Notes: generated by a model from the sequence alone, not told the origin. A stretch of 64,000 bases of DNA from an uncultured Collinsella sp. (GCA_900542555.1 UQNU01000002.1:4345-68344), one strand, 5' to 3'; counted from the first letter of the stretch, positions 50,272 to 59,982 are shown. A program made the numbers and translations.

Positions 50272-51069
50272 GTGGCACTTGTATTCGATGTCCAGCAGGC
50301 GAGCGGTAAGCCCGACGATAATCGTCGCCCTGGCACCGCGTGCCCCTTTTGCGACACGGAGGGGCTTGCCAACATCATCCAGCGCGATGGTGACTGCATC
50401 TGGCTCGAGAATAAGTTCAAGACATTGCGGGCCACACGTCAGACCGTATTGATCGAGTCGGCCGATCACGATGCCGACCTGACGACCTATGAGCCGGATG
50501 AACTCCACCATGTGATGCGGTTTGCCCTGGGCTGTTGGCAGCAGATGATCGATTCCCAACAGTACCGCAGCGTGCTCATGTACAAGAACAAAGGCCCGCT
50601 TTCGGGCGGCAGCCTCGTCCATCCACACATGCAGATTGTGGGCTTGGAACAGGAGGACGGCTATGCGGCGCTGACCTCAGCCAACTTTGAAGGCATCGAT
50701 GTTTGGCGGCGGGGGAGGGTTGCGGTCAACATCTCAACCGAGCCGATCATGGGATTCTTTGAGGTCAACGTCTCGGCTCCACAGGGAATCGCCGCCAGCG
50801 ACGACGCCCGCGACCAACCCGAAGCGGACCTGTTTGCCGATGCGATTCAGGTGGCCCTGCGCTATATCCTGAACGAGCACCACGGTGGTCGCGCAGGGTC
50901 GTACAACTTATTCTTCTATCACCTGGGCGGTCGGACCATTGCCAAGGCGCTGCCGCGTTGGGTGGTTTCGCCCTACTTTGTCGGCTATCGTTTGGCCCAG
51001 GTCAATGCCGAGACAACGCTCGATATCGATGCCGAGCGCCTGCGTGCGCATCTGGAAACGCTCGTATAG
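50272..51069 (+). CDS. DUF4931/HIT-like protein (GalT-related)
   Basis: The GTG at 50272 has GGAGG eight bases upstream, within the end of cutC, so the two are coupled. The 265-residue protein has a CPFC zinc knuckle (24-27), a HIT-type active motif HPHMQ (117-121), and NISTEPIMGFFEVNVS, typical of the DUF4931 group related to galactose-1-phosphate uridylyltransferase. These are nucleotidyl transferases or hydrolases; the substrate here is unknown. Pairing with cutC hints at a shared but undefined pathway. Confidence 0.82.
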   Translation: MALVFDVQQASGKPDDNRRPGTACPFCDTEGLANIIQRDGDCIWLENKFKTLRATRQTVLIESADHDADLTTYEPDELHHVMRFALGCWQQMIDSQQYRSVLMYKNKGPLSGGSLVHPHMQIVGLEQEDGYAALTSANFEGIDVWRRGRVAVNISTEPIMGFFEVNVSAPQGIAASDDARDQPEADLFADAIQVALRYILNEHHGGRAGSYNLFFYHLGGRTIAKALPRWVVSPYFVGYRLAQVNAETTLDIDAERLRAHLETLV

Positions 51070-51099
51070 CAAGACTCACACCCGTGTAATGCGGGCAGT

Positions 51100-52098
51100 C
51101 TAGCGTGCCATGGCGTCGCGGCCGGCCTCGACCCGCTTGCGCTGGGCGGCGCGCTCCTCGCCGGTCAGACGCTCAAAGAGATGCCCGATAAGCGAGGCGA
51201 GTATCTGCTGAAACAGCGTTCCGCACATGACGGGAAACACGACTTCGCCTGGAAAGTACTGCGTGGCGATGACGGCGCCCGAAGAGATGTTACGCATGCC
51301 GCAGGTAAAGCACATGGTAGTCGTCTCGCTATATGGCAGATGCAGTGCACGGGCGACCAGAAAACCGACGACAAAGCCGCTGATGGCGAAGGTCAAAATA
51401 AAGAGGGCGACTTCCAGGCGCACTGCGTTCATGTGCAGCACGTACTCGCTCATGGCGGTGGAGTTGGAGGCGATAACGCCCATCATCATGAACTTGCAGG
51501 CGGGCGAGAGCGCGGGGGAGAGCTTCTCGTGTCCCCATCCACGCGTGAGCTCGTTGATCACGATACCGAGCACGGCGGGGATGGCGATCATAAAGGCCAT
51601 GTCCTGCATCATGCTCGGCACATCGATCGAGACGGTGGCACCCAGCAAGAGCTTAAGCGTGAGCGGAATCGTCACAGGGGAGATAACCGAGGACGTCAGG
51701 ATGATGGTGAGCGCGAGCGGGCCATTGCCGCCGAACATGCTAATCCACATAAAAGCAGTGACTGCCACGGGTACGCTGTACTCGAGCACGATACCGCAGA
51801 CAAGGTTGGGGTTGGAGCCAAAGAACAGCGATCCCATGGCATAAGCTGCTATGGGAATAAGCAGCGCCGAGACGAGCAGCGCCAAAATCAAGTGCAGTGG
51901 ACGGCGGAACACCTCAGCTACCTGGTGGAAGGTGTTGCTGAGCGCACCTTGGAACGTCATAAAGGCGAAAAGAGCGGGAACGATGGGCTTGAGTACGCCG
52001 ATCTGCTGGGGAAAGAGCACGCCGAGCGTTACGCAAATCGGAACGATGACCTGCATATGCCCCGCGAGGAACTTTCCCAGTCCAACCCATTGCTTCAT
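51100..52098 (-). CDS. Bile acid:sodium symporter family transporter
   Basis: The 332-residue protein has about ten membrane segments. It carries SBF-family marks such as LKPIVPALFAFMTFQGAL, GIVLEYSVPVAVTAFMW and TTMCFTCGMRNISSGAVIA, where conserved polar residues form the sodium sites. In gut bacteria such proteins may import bile acids, pantothenate or other anions with sodium; substrate cannot be set from sequence. The ATG is preceded by GGGAGTCACAAGAGCCT on the minus strand, a weak ribosome site. It stands alone, convergent with the DUF4931 gene. Confidence 0.85.
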   Translation of the reverse strand: MKQWVGLGKFLAGHMQVIVPICVTLGVLFPQQIGVLKPIVPALFAFMTFQGALSNTFHQVAEVFRRPLHLILALLVSALLIPIAAYAMGSLFFGSNPNLVCGIVLEYSVPVAVTAFMWISMFGGNGPLALTIILTSSVISPVTIPLTLKLLLGATVSIDVPSMMQDMAFMIAIPAVLGIVINELTRGWGHEKLSPALSPACKFMMMGVIASNSTAMSEYVLHMNAVRLEVALFILTFAISGFVVGFLVARALHLPYSETTTMCFTCGMRNISSGAVIATQYFPGEVVFPVMCGTLFQQILASLIGHLFERLTGEERAAQRKRVEAGRDAMAR

Positions 52099-52260
52099 AG
52101 GCTCTTGTGACTCCCTTTGCTCGTGAACCCGTTTTGAATGGATATGCTAGACGCTCGCATGCGTCCGTGCGTCAGAAACGCTCGATTATTTCGAGGGTAT
52201 TACCGGCATCGTTTACCGAAACCACGGCGTGCTGCGAGGTTCTGCGTCTGTGCCGCACGG

Positions 52261-52266
52261 TATAAT
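52261..52266 (+). promoter_or_regulatory. Perfect -10 element upstream of recJ
   Basis: TATAAT is an exact -10 consensus. No good -35 hexamer is present at 16-18 bases. The stretch 52099-52374 otherwise holds a 21-residue frame (52323-52388) that overlaps the recJ start. Confidence 0.55.
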
Positions 52267-52322
52267 AAATTCGTTCAACAGATCTGCCTGCCGAAGCGGG
52301 CATACACAGAGGACTCATCGCT

Positions 52323-52388
52323 ATGAACCGTGAGAGGTATCGCGGCGACCTGCCCCTATCGGGGGTGGGCGCCTATGTCATCGCTTAA
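52323..52388 (+). CDS. Short upstream ORF overlapping the recJ start (21 aa)
   Basis: ATG at 52323 has AGAGGA nine bases upstream and opens a 21-codon frame (MNRERYRGDLPLSG...) whose stop lies 14 bases inside the recJ gene. It has a better ribosome site than recJ itself, so translation of recJ may be coupled to it. It may equally be a chance frame; no known peptide is recognised. Confidence 0.35.
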   Translation: MNRERYRGDLPLSGVGAYVIA

Positions 52389-55300
52389 GACGACGCATCG
52401 CTGGGCGGTCGCTCAGCAAAATCCCGAGCTCGAAAAGGAGCTTTCGGCTGGTCTGGGCATACCCGGGCTGGTGGCGCGCATTATGGTTGCGCACGGCATT
52501 ACATCCATCGAGGAAGGCCAGCTATTTCTGACGCCTTCGCTCGACCGTGATTGGGCCGATCCACTCATTATCCCCGGCATGTCGGTCGTTGCCGACCGCG
52601 TCGAGCGTGCTATTCGCAACCGCGAACGCATCGCCGTCTTTGGTGATTTCGACGTCGACGGTATTACATCGACCTGTCTGTTGACCGAGGCACTGCGCAC
52701 GTTTGGCGCCGATGTTACGCCGTTTATTCCACATCGCTTTGACGAGGGCTACGGTCTTTCGCGCGCGGCGCTCGACCGCGTTAACGAGCTCGCTCGCCCC
52801 CAGCTGATCGTGACCGTCGATAACGGCATTGCCGCCAAAGAAGAGGTTTCCTATCTGGAGAGCCTGGGGATCGATTTGGTGGTCACGGACCATCACGAGC
52901 CCTCCGATCAGGTGCCGCAGGGCGTGCCCCTGACCGACCCTAAACTCGAGGATAAGGGCCCCTCGCGTGAACTTGCCGGTGCCGGTGTGGCGCTCAAGCT
53001 GGTGCAGGTTTTGGGCGAGCGTCTGGGCAAGCCGTCGTATTGGCGTTCGCTGATTGAGGTCGCGGCACTGGGCACCGTGTCCGACATGATGCCGTTGACG
53101 CCCGAGAATCGCGCACTGGTCGCCGAGGGCATCCAGCAGATGCGCGTGACGGCTCGTCCCGGTTACATCGCGCTTGCAGCGCTCGCCAAGGCCGATCTGG
53201 CTACCATTACGGCGGACGGTCTATCGTTCTCGCTCATTCCCCGCTTAAACGCCGCCGGCCGCATGGCCGATCCCAAGCTGGCGCTCGACCTGCTGCTTGC
53301 CCGCGATCCTATCGAGGCAAGTGCACTGGCGGCCGAGCTCGAGGAGATCAACCGTCAGCGTCGCGAGATTGAGGCAGAGCTCACGCGTGATGCCATGGCA
53401 AAGGTCGAGGAGACCTATGATGGCGGTCGCGCAATCGTCGTGGGTGGCGAGGGCTGGCACGAGGGCGTTAAAGGCATCGTGGCGAGCCGCCTTACCAACC
53501 GATATCATGTGCCGGCGTTGCTCTTCTCTATCGAGGACGGTATAGCACGTGGCTCGGGCCGCTCGGTGGGCAAGGTCAACCTGTTCGAAGCCGTCGAGCG
53601 CTGTTCCGACCTGCTGATTCGCCGCGGCGGGCATGCCGGTGCGGTGGGCGTGACCATCGAGGCGTCCAAGCTCGACGAGTTCCGTCGTCGCCTTTCCGCT
53701 GTGTTGTCCGAGCTTCCCGCCGAGGACTTTGAGGACACCGATGAGGTTGCCGCCACGGTCGACCTTTCCGAATTGAATATCGAGACCATCGAGCAGATTT
53801 CCCGCCTTGAGCCGTTTGGCCAGGGTAATAAGGTGCCGCTGCTGGCTGCCGAGGGCGTGACGATGTGTGATCGTGCCGTGGTGGGTAAGACCGGCGAGCA
53901 TATGCGCTTCGTGGCGACGGATGGAGCCGCGAGTGTGCCTGCCATTATGTTCCGCGTACCGCAGATCGATAGGCTTATCAATTGCGACAGCGCCGTCGAC
54001 TTGGTATTCGAGGCCGTTGCCGAGCATTGGCAAGGTCGCGTGAAGCCCAAGCTCATGATCAAGGATGTCTTGGTCCGCGATACCACGGCGCCCAGCGTTG
54101 ACGACCCGGCATGTGAGCTTCGCCGCGGCGTACAACCGGCGGATTCTGGACTGCGCCTGGAGTCGCGTAAACGCGAGACGCTTGCCCAGCTTTCCTATAC
54201 CGAGCTCACGCGCTCGCTCATTCACAGCTTTATCGGATCGAACCAGCCGCACCGCGCGCAGGTCGAGGCGCTCGATGCCCTGGCCGATCACCAAAGTGTT
54301 CTGGCCGTTATGGGAACGGGGCGCGGCAAGTCTCTTATCTTCCATGTGCATGCCGCGCGCGAGGCGGTTCTTCGCGGGCGTGCGAGCATTTTTGTCTATC
54401 CGCTGCGCGCACTCGTTGCCGACCAGGCCTATCACCTTTCCTCGACGATGGCCGCGCTCGGCATTGGCGTTGGCGTGCTGACCGGCGAGACCGTGGAGGC
54501 GGCGCGCGATGACGTGTTTGCCGGCCTGGCTTCGGGCCGCACCGGCATCGTTCTCACGACGCCGGAGTTCCTGTCTATCCATCGCGATCGCTTTGCGCGT
54601 TCTGGACGTATCGGCTTTGTCGTTATCGATGAGGCGCACCATGCCGGTCTTGCCAAGGGCGGCGACCGCAGCGCCTATCTCGACATGCCCGATATCCTCA
54701 AGGCCCTGGGCGACCCCGTTGTCATGGCGGCAACGGCTACCGCGACGGCTCCGGTCGTGGCGGAGCTTGCTCGTGTATTACCGATTACCAGGACGGTGGT
54801 CGACGAGACCGTTCGCGAGAACCTGCAGCTCGAGGACGACCGTGACCTTGCGAGCCGCGAAAATCGCCTGGTGTCGATCGTGGCGACGGGGGAGAAGACC
54901 GTCATTTACGTGAACTCGCGCGACCAGTCCGTGGCGCTTGCCAAGACGTTGCGCAAACGCGTGCCTGACTGTGCGACCCATATCGCGTTCTATAACGCCG
55001 GGCTTGCGCGCTCCGATCGCCGCCGTGTTGAGGAAGCCTTTAGAGACGGAAGTCTCAGCTGCATCGTTTCAACCTCGGCTTTTGGTGAGGGCGTCAACCT
55101 GCCCGATATCCGCCATGTCGTGCTCTACCACATGCCGTTTGGTGCGATTGAGTTTAACCAGATGAGTGGCCGTGCCGGCCGCGATGGCCAGCCCGCCGTG
55201 ATTCACCTGCTCTATTCGTCGCGTGACGCTCGTATTAATGAGCGCCTGCTCGATTGTTACGCGCCCGAGCGCGATGAGCTTGTCACGCTCTATCGAGCGC

Positions 55301-55662
55301 TGCAGACCATGTGGCGCTCCAACCGTGGCAAGACGGGGAACGATTCCTTTAGCGCGAGCGATATCGACATCGCGCAGATGTGCCTTGCCATCGATGCTCG
55401 CACGCCGGTCGACGAGCGCTCGGTGGAAAGCGGCCTGGGAATCTTCGAAGAGCTTGGTTTCTGTCGCGTTTCGGGGTTTGACGACACCCGCCGCATCGCG
55501 ATGGCCGAAAACCCCGGTCGCGTGCAATTAAGCAGGTCAATTCGCTATTTGGAGGGCTTGCGCTCGCGCATGGAGTTCTCGGCTTTCCGGAGTTGGGCGC
55601 TCGATTCGTGCGCTTCTGATATGCTAGCCAAAGTTAACCGCCCGATCGTACCGCGGGCCTAG
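52375..55662 (+). CDS. recJ: RecJ exonuclease fused to a RecQ-like DEAH helicase
   Basis: The ATG at 52375 gives 1095 residues (a GTG at 52330 is possible). The first 560 residues are RecJ: FGDFDVDG (Asp91, 93, 95), TVDNGI (Asp149), DHH (172-174) and the DHHA1 part with GRSVGKVNLF and RRGGHAGAVGV, followed by an OB-like domain. The last 450 residues are a RecQ-type helicase: Walker A in MGTGRGKS (near 646-652), DEAH (near 752-755), ATATAT, and a final MSGRAGRDGQP. RecJ degrades 5' single strands that RecQ unwinds, so the fusion would join both steps. A (p)ppGpp gene follows after 15 bases. Confidence 0.9.
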   Translation: MSSLKTTHRWAVAQQNPELEKELSAGLGIPGLVARIMVAHGITSIEEGQLFLTPSLDRDWADPLIIPGMSVVADRVERAIRNRERIAVFGDFDVDGITSTCLLTEALRTFGADVTPFIPHRFDEGYGLSRAALDRVNELARPQLIVTVDNGIAAKEEVSYLESLGIDLVVTDHHEPSDQVPQGVPLTDPKLEDKGPSRELAGAGVALKLVQVLGERLGKPSYWRSLIEVAALGTVSDMMPLTPENRALVAEGIQQMRVTARPGYIALAALAKADLATITADGLSFSLIPRLNAAGRMADPKLALDLLLARDPIEASALAAELEEINRQRREIEAELTRDAMAKVEETYDGGRAIVVGGEGWHEGVKGIVASRLTNRYHVPALLFSIEDGIARGSGRSVGKVNLFEAVERCSDLLIRRGGHAGAVGVTIEASKLDEFRRRLSAVLSELPAEDFEDTDEVAATVDLSELNIETIEQISRLEPFGQGNKVPLLAAEGVTMCDRAVVGKTGEHMRFVATDGAASVPAIMFRVPQIDRLINCDSAVDLVFEAVAEHWQGRVKPKLMIKDVLVRDTTAPSVDDPACELRRGVQPADSGLRLESRKRETLAQLSYTELTRSLIHSFIGSNQPHRAQVEALDALADHQSVLAVMGTGRGKSLIFHVHAAREAVLRGRASIFVYPLRALVADQAYHLSSTMAALGIGVGVLTGETVEAARDDVFAGLASGRTGIVLTTPEFLSIHRDRFARSGRIGFVVIDEAHHAGLAKGGDRSAYLDMPDILKALGDPVVMAATATATAPVVAELARVLPITRTVVDETVRENLQLEDDRDLASRENRLVSIVATGEKTVIYVNSRDQSVALAKTLRKRVPDCATHIAFYNAGLARSDRRRVEEAFRDGSLSCIVSTSAFGEGVNLPDIRHVVLYHMPFGAIEFNQMSGRAGRDGQPAVIHLLYSSRDARINERLLDCYAPERDELVTLYRALQTMWRSNRGKTGNDSFSASDIDIAQMCLAIDARTPVDERSVESGLGIFEELGFCRVSGFDDTRRIAMAENPGRVQLSRSIRYLEGLRSRMEFSAFRSWALDSCASDMLAKVNRPIVPRA

Positions 55663-55677
55663 GGGAAGGGGACCTCG

Positions 55678-58038
55678 ATGGATGCCGCAGCCCGTACCGC
55701 CCATGATTCCACCCTCCAGCCTTTTTCTGAGATGGAGCACTATAAGCATGCTGATGAGCTGCCGCCCGAGATTATGGCGGACAGCTACGACAAGCTGGAG
55801 CGCCTGTGCCTCAAATATATGAATGAGGACGACTTCTCCAAGGTGGAGCAGGCCTACTGCTTTGCCGCCGAGAAGCACTGCAACCAAAAGCGCCGCTCGG
55901 GCGAGATGTACATTAACCATCCCGTCGAGGTTGCCATCATTTTGGCCGATCTTAAGATGGATTGCGATGTGGTGTGCGCCGCGCTGCTGCACGATACCGT
56001 CGAGGATACCGAGACCTCGCTTACCGATGTTTCCGGCCTGTTTGGCGATACGGTGGCCGAGCTCGTCGATGGCGTGACCAAGCTCACCAACATCGAAGTC
56101 GACAGCATGGACGAGAAGCAGGCGCTTACGCTGCGCAAGATGTTCCTCGCCATGTCCAAGGACATTCGCGTCATCATCGTTAAACTTGCCGACCGTCTGC
56201 ACAACATGCGAACGCTGGCAGCCCTGCGCGAGGATCGTCGCCTGTTTAAGGCTCGCGAGACCATGGACGTGTACGCGCCCTTGGCTGACCGCCTGGGCAT
56301 GAGCTCTATTAAGTGGGAGCTCGAGGACCTGTCCTTCTTCTACCTGGAGCCCGATGCCTACCAGCGCATCGCGCGCATGGTGGCTGAGTCGCGCGAGGTC
56401 CGCGAGCGCTACCTTGCCGAGACCATCAAGACACTCACCGACGAACTCAACCGCATTGGCCTGGAGGACTTCCAGATCAACGGCCGTTCCAAGCACTATT
56501 GGTCCATCTACCAAAAGATGAAGCGCAAGGGCAAGGAATTCTCCGAGATCTACGACCTGGTGGCACTGCGCGTCATCACGCATTCGGTGCGCGATTGCTA
56601 CTCCACGCTCGGCGCGGTGCATACCTTGTGGCATCCCATGCCCGGTCGCTTTAAAGACTATATCGCCATGCCCAAGGTCAATAACTACCAGTCGCTCCAT
56701 ACGACGGTTATCGGCCCCACGGCCCGCCCGCTCGAGATTCAGATTCGAACCTATGAGATGCACGAGCAGGCCGAGTACGGCATCGCCGCCCACTGGCTCT
56801 ATAAGAAGTCGGGCGGATCGTCTGCGTCTAAGACCAATGATGCCCAGCGTCTGGACGACCAGATTAACTGGCTCAAACATTCGCTCGATTGGGCTGCGTC
56901 TGACGAGATCACCGACGCCAAGGAATACCTGCACTCGCTGAAGGTCGACTTGTTTGACCAGGAGATTTTTGTCTTTACGCCCAAGGGCGAGGTCATGGCG
57001 CTTCGTGCTGGCTCTACACCGCTCGACTTTGCCTACGCCGTTCATACCGAGGTCGGCAATCACTGCGTCGGCGCCAAGATCAACGGTGCGGTGGCGCCGC
57101 TTACGCACGAGATCAAGACGGGCGACCGCGTTGAAATCCTGACCAACAAGAGCTCCAAGCCGTCGCGTGATTGGCTCAAGATCGTCAAGACGCCTTCGGC
57201 CAAGTCAAAGATCCGCCGTTATTTCGCCGCTGCGACCAAAGACGATGACGCTGCCGCCGGTCGCGATATACTGGCCAAGGACCTGCGCAAACGCGGGTAT
57301 GGCATCTCTACGCCGCGATCCACGCGTGCGCTCAACGCCGTGGCGGAGCAGTTTAACTACAAACAGCTCGAGGACCTGTTCGCAGCCGTTGGCGCGGGCA
57401 AAGTCGCCCCACGTGCCGTGGGTAACAAGGTCGAGCAAATTTTGGACCCCAAGCCCGAGGAACAGGTCACCAAGGCCGAGGCTATCGCCGAGGTCGTGAA
57501 ACAGCCGGCTCGAGGCTCCAACCGCAAGCCGCAAAAGCGTGGCAAGAGCGCAAGTAACGGCATTATCGTCAAGGGCGAGAGCAACAGCGGCCTGCTGGTC
57601 CGTCTGGCGCATTGCTGCAATCCGGTGACGGGCGACGATATCGTCGGCTTCATCACGCGCGGCCGAGGTGTCTCGGTGCATCGTGCCAACTGCCCCAACG
57701 TCAAAGGCCTCATGGAGCACCCCGAGCGCATGATTGACGTGGAGTGGGACGGTGCTGCCGATACGCTTTTCCAGGTCGAGATTGTGGTCGAGTGCCTGGA
57801 TCGTATGGGTCTACTCAAGGACGTCACCATCGCCATTGGCGATGCGGGCGGCAATATCCTTTCCGCCGCTACCTCGACCAACCGCGAGGGCATTGCGACC
57901 CTGCGTTTTATGGTCGAGATTTCGGACGCGAGTGGTCTGGATCCGCTGCTGGCCTCTATCAGCAGCGTTGACTCGGTCTACGACGCGCGCCGCCTGATGC
58001 CCGGCGAGGGTGGAGCCCAGCTTAAGCGCCGTGTTTAG
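55678..58038 (+). CDS. relA: Bifunctional (p)ppGpp synthetase/hydrolase (RSH)
   Basis: The 786-residue protein has all four RSH domains. The hydrolase HD site is LLHDTVEDTET (near residue 103-113), the synthetase has GRFKDYIAMPKVNNYQSLHT (near 320-340), the TGS domain begins IFVFTPKGEVMALRAGSTPLDFA (near 435), and a C-terminal ACT domain ends the protein. Both catalytic sites look intact, so it should make and degrade the stringent alarmone. GGGGAAGGGGAC precedes the ATG. It follows the recJ fusion closely and may share its transcript. Confidence 0.94.
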   Translation: MDAAARTAHDSTLQPFSEMEHYKHADELPPEIMADSYDKLERLCLKYMNEDDFSKVEQAYCFAAEKHCNQKRRSGEMYINHPVEVAIILADLKMDCDVVCAALLHDTVEDTETSLTDVSGLFGDTVAELVDGVTKLTNIEVDSMDEKQALTLRKMFLAMSKDIRVIIVKLADRLHNMRTLAALREDRRLFKARETMDVYAPLADRLGMSSIKWELEDLSFFYLEPDAYQRIARMVAESREVRERYLAETIKTLTDELNRIGLEDFQINGRSKHYWSIYQKMKRKGKEFSEIYDLVALRVITHSVRDCYSTLGAVHTLWHPMPGRFKDYIAMPKVNNYQSLHTTVIGPTARPLEIQIRTYEMHEQAEYGIAAHWLYKKSGGSSASKTNDAQRLDDQINWLKHSLDWAASDEITDAKEYLHSLKVDLFDQEIFVFTPKGEVMALRAGSTPLDFAYAVHTEVGNHCVGAKINGAVAPLTHEIKTGDRVEILTNKSSKPSRDWLKIVKTPSAKSKIRRYFAAATKDDDAAAGRDILAKDLRKRGYGISTPRSTRALNAVAEQFNYKQLEDLFAAVGAGKVAPRAVGNKVEQILDPKPEEQVTKAEAIAEVVKQPARGSNRKPQKRGKSASNGIIVKGESNSGLLVRLAHCCNPVTGDDIVGFITRGRGVSVHRANCPNVKGLMEHPERMIDVEWDGAADTLFQVEIVVECLDRMGLLKDVTIAIGDAGGNILSAATSTNREGIATLRFMVEISDASGLDPLLASISSVDSVYDARRLMPGEGGAQLKRRV

Positions 58039-58075
58039 TCGCGACGAACGTGCCACATTATCGATATTCGCTACA

Positions 58076-58101
58076 CTCGAGGCATCGTTTGATGCCTCGA
58101 G
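58076..58101 (+). terminator. Terminator after relA
   Basis: CTCGAGGCATC pairs with GATGCCTCGAG around a GTTT loop, followed by TTCTATTG. The 11-base stem could end the relA transcript or sit in the leader of the next gene. Confidence 0.65.
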
Positions 58102-58122
58102 TTCTATTGAGAGGAGAGGGAC

Positions 58123-58806
58123 ATGAATGCTGTGTCCTTGGATTTAACTCCCAAGGGATCGGTCGAGATCGAGACGCTCGTAAACGGTCCCATTCAGACC
58201 AATAGCTATGCTGTTATTTCGGACAATGAGTGCGTGATTATCGACCCCGCATGGGAAGGCGAGCGCTTGGTGGAGCATATTCGAGCCGAGCATCCCGGCG
58301 TACGCATGCTTGGCGCCGTATGCACTCATGGCCATGCCGATCATGTTGGGGGTGTTGCCGGCGTGCGAACCACCGTTGGCGAGGGCTGCCAGTATGAGCT
58401 GTGTGCTAAGGATGTGGCGGTGCCGCATGCGAACATCGAGGAACAGCGAGCGATGTGGGGCATTGAGACGCCCGACCCCGGGGAGCCGACGCGTCTGCTC
58501 GCCGAGGGCGATGCTATCGAGGTGGGCGATATCTGCCTGCAGGTGATTGCGACGCCCGGTCACACACCGGGTGGCATTGTCTTGTTTGCTGCCACCGAGC
58601 AGGGGAACATTGCCTTTGTGGGCGATACCCTGTTTCCGGGTGGGCACGGCCGTACCGACCTTTCCGGCGGAGACGAGGCGGCGATTCTGTGCTCGCTCTC
58701 CAAGCTCGCCCGGCTTCTCCCGCCCGATACCGTTTGCCTAACCGGCCATGGCGATTCGACCACTGTGGCACGCGAGCTTATGCAGAACCCTTTCATGCAG
58801 GTGTAG
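58123..58806 (+). CDS. Metallo-beta-lactamase-fold hydrolase (glyoxalase II-like)
   Basis: The ATG at 58123 has GAGAGGAGAGGG upstream. The 227-residue protein has NSYAVISDNECVIIDPA, the zinc motif THGHADHVGG (near residue 66-75), TPGHTPGG and a late LTGHGDSTT, which together are the small MBL-fold hydrolase set resembling YcbL/GloB. It should hydrolyse a thioester or a related bond; the exact substrate is unknown. It is transcribed alone after the relA terminator. Confidence 0.9.
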   Translation: MNAVSLDLTPKGSVEIETLVNGPIQTNSYAVISDNECVIIDPAWEGERLVEHIRAEHPGVRMLGAVCTHGHADHVGGVAGVRTTVGEGCQYELCAKDVAVPHANIEEQRAMWGIETPDPGEPTRLLAEGDAIEVGDICLQVIATPGHTPGGIVLFAATEQGNIAFVGDTLFPGGHGRTDLSGGDEAAILCSLSKLARLLPPDTVCLTGHGDSTTVARELMQNPFMQV

Positions 58807-58954
58807 CTTTATAGTCGGCTTTTGAAGCACGAGAAGCGTCCAAACGTCAAGCTATTTTTCACCAACGGGTCAATTTCGTAGGGCAAACGGTCAAAAAAGT
58901 CTGTTTGGGCGATATTCGTGAACAAACGAACGTTTATGCTCGGGTGCGCCGTGG

Positions 58955-58960
58955 TAAAAT
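58955..58960 (+). promoter_or_regulatory. -10 element upstream of fba
   Basis: TAAAAT (five of six consensus bases) lies 40 bases before the aldolase ATG. A good -35 is not evident. A self-complementary stretch lies near 58911-58935 (GAACAAACGAACGTTT) and could bind a regulator. Confidence 0.4.
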
Positions 58961-59000
58961 CACAGGCGTTATCGGAGCAACCTTACAGGAGGTTTCTTTT

Positions 59001-59867
59001 ATGCTCGTCAACGCAGCAGACATGCTCAAGAAGGCCGAGGCCGGCAAGTACGGTCTCGGTGCCTTCAACACCAACAACCTCGAGTGGACCCTGGCTATTC
59101 TCCAGGCCGCCGAGGAGGCCAAGTCTCCGCTGATCCTTCAGTGCACCGCTGGTGCCGCTAAGTGGATGGGCGGTTTCAAGGTCTGCGCCGACATGGTCAA
59201 GGCTGCCGTCGAGGCCACGGGCGTTACCGTTCCCGTCGCCCTTCACCTCGATCACGGTTCTTACGAGGACTGCTTCAAGTGCATCGAGGCCGGCTTCACG
59301 TCCATCATGTATGACGGCTCTCACGAGGAGACCTTCCAGCTTAACCTCGACCGCACCAAGGAGCTCGTTGAGCTTGCCCACTCCAAGGGCATGTCCATCG
59401 AGGCTGAGGTCGGCGGCATCGGCGGCACCGAGGACGGCGTGACCTCCAGCGGCGAGCTCGCTGATCCTGCTGAGTGCAAGCAGATTGCTGACCTGGGCGT
59501 CGACTTCCTCGCCTGCGGTATCGGCAACATCCACGGCGTGTACCCTGCCGACTGGGCTGGCCTTTCCTTCGAGCGTCTGGGCGAGATCAAGGCTCAGACC
59601 GGCGACCTGCCCCTCGTCCTGCACGGTGGCACCGGCATCCCCGAGGATCAGATCAAGAAGGCCATCTCCCTGGGTATCTCCAAGATCAACGTCAACACCG
59701 ATCTGCAGCTCGTCTTCGCCAAGGGCGTTCGCGAGTATATCGAGGCTGGCAAGGATCAGCAGGGCAAGGGCTTTGACCCCCGCAAGCTCCTCAAGCCTGG
59801 TCGCGACAACATCGTTGCCCGCACCAAGGAGCTCATGGAGGAGTTTGGCTCCGTCAACAAGGCGTAA
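59001..59867 (+). CDS. fba: Class II fructose-bisphosphate aldolase
   Basis: The ATG at 59001 follows AGGAGG by nine bases; an in-frame upstream extension to 58905 is not supported. The 288-residue barrel has GAFNTNNLEW near its start, the zinc ligands in HLDHG (His82, His85), EAEVGGIGGTEDG and the phosphate-binding LHGGTGIPEDQIKKAI. It splits fructose-1,6-bisphosphate in glycolysis; a tagatose-bisphosphate role is possible in related enzymes. Codon use is strongly biased to C-ending codons, as in highly expressed genes. A complex repeat region follows. Confidence 0.93.
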   Translation: MLVNAADMLKKAEAGKYGLGAFNTNNLEWTLAILQAAEEAKSPLILQCTAGAAKWMGGFKVCADMVKAAVEATGVTVPVALHLDHGSYEDCFKCIEAGFTSIMYDGSHEETFQLNLDRTKELVELAHSKGMSIEAEVGGIGGTEDGVTSSGELADPAECKQIADLGVDFLACGIGNIHGVYPADWAGLSFERLGEIKAQTGDLPLVLHGGTGIPEDQIKKAISLGISKINVNTDLQLVFAKGVREYIEAGKDQQGKGFDPRKLLKPGRDNIVARTKELMEEFGSVNKA

Positions 59868-59888
59868 ATAGCGGTTTAACTTCCCGCC

Positions 59889-59982
59889 GGAGGCCCCGTT
59901 TCCCCTACGCTGTTTCCCTCGCGCTCACCTGGCTTCGCCAGAAGTCGCGCGACGGAATCAGCTCCGGGGAAACGGGGCCTCC
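59889..59982 (+). repeat. Large palindrome downstream of fba
   Basis: GGAGGCCCCGTTTCCCC (59889-59905) and GGGGAAACGGGGCCTCC (59966-59982) form a perfect 17-base stem around a 60-base loop, followed by TTTGTT. It can end fba transcription. Its right arm lies inside the tandem repeat described separately. The 352-base stretch 59868-60220 contains no gene. Confidence 0.75.

Noticed and set aside
53245..54642. 465-codon minus-strand frame
   Set aside because: It is opposite the RecJ-RecQ fusion and has no ribosome site or recognisable domain.
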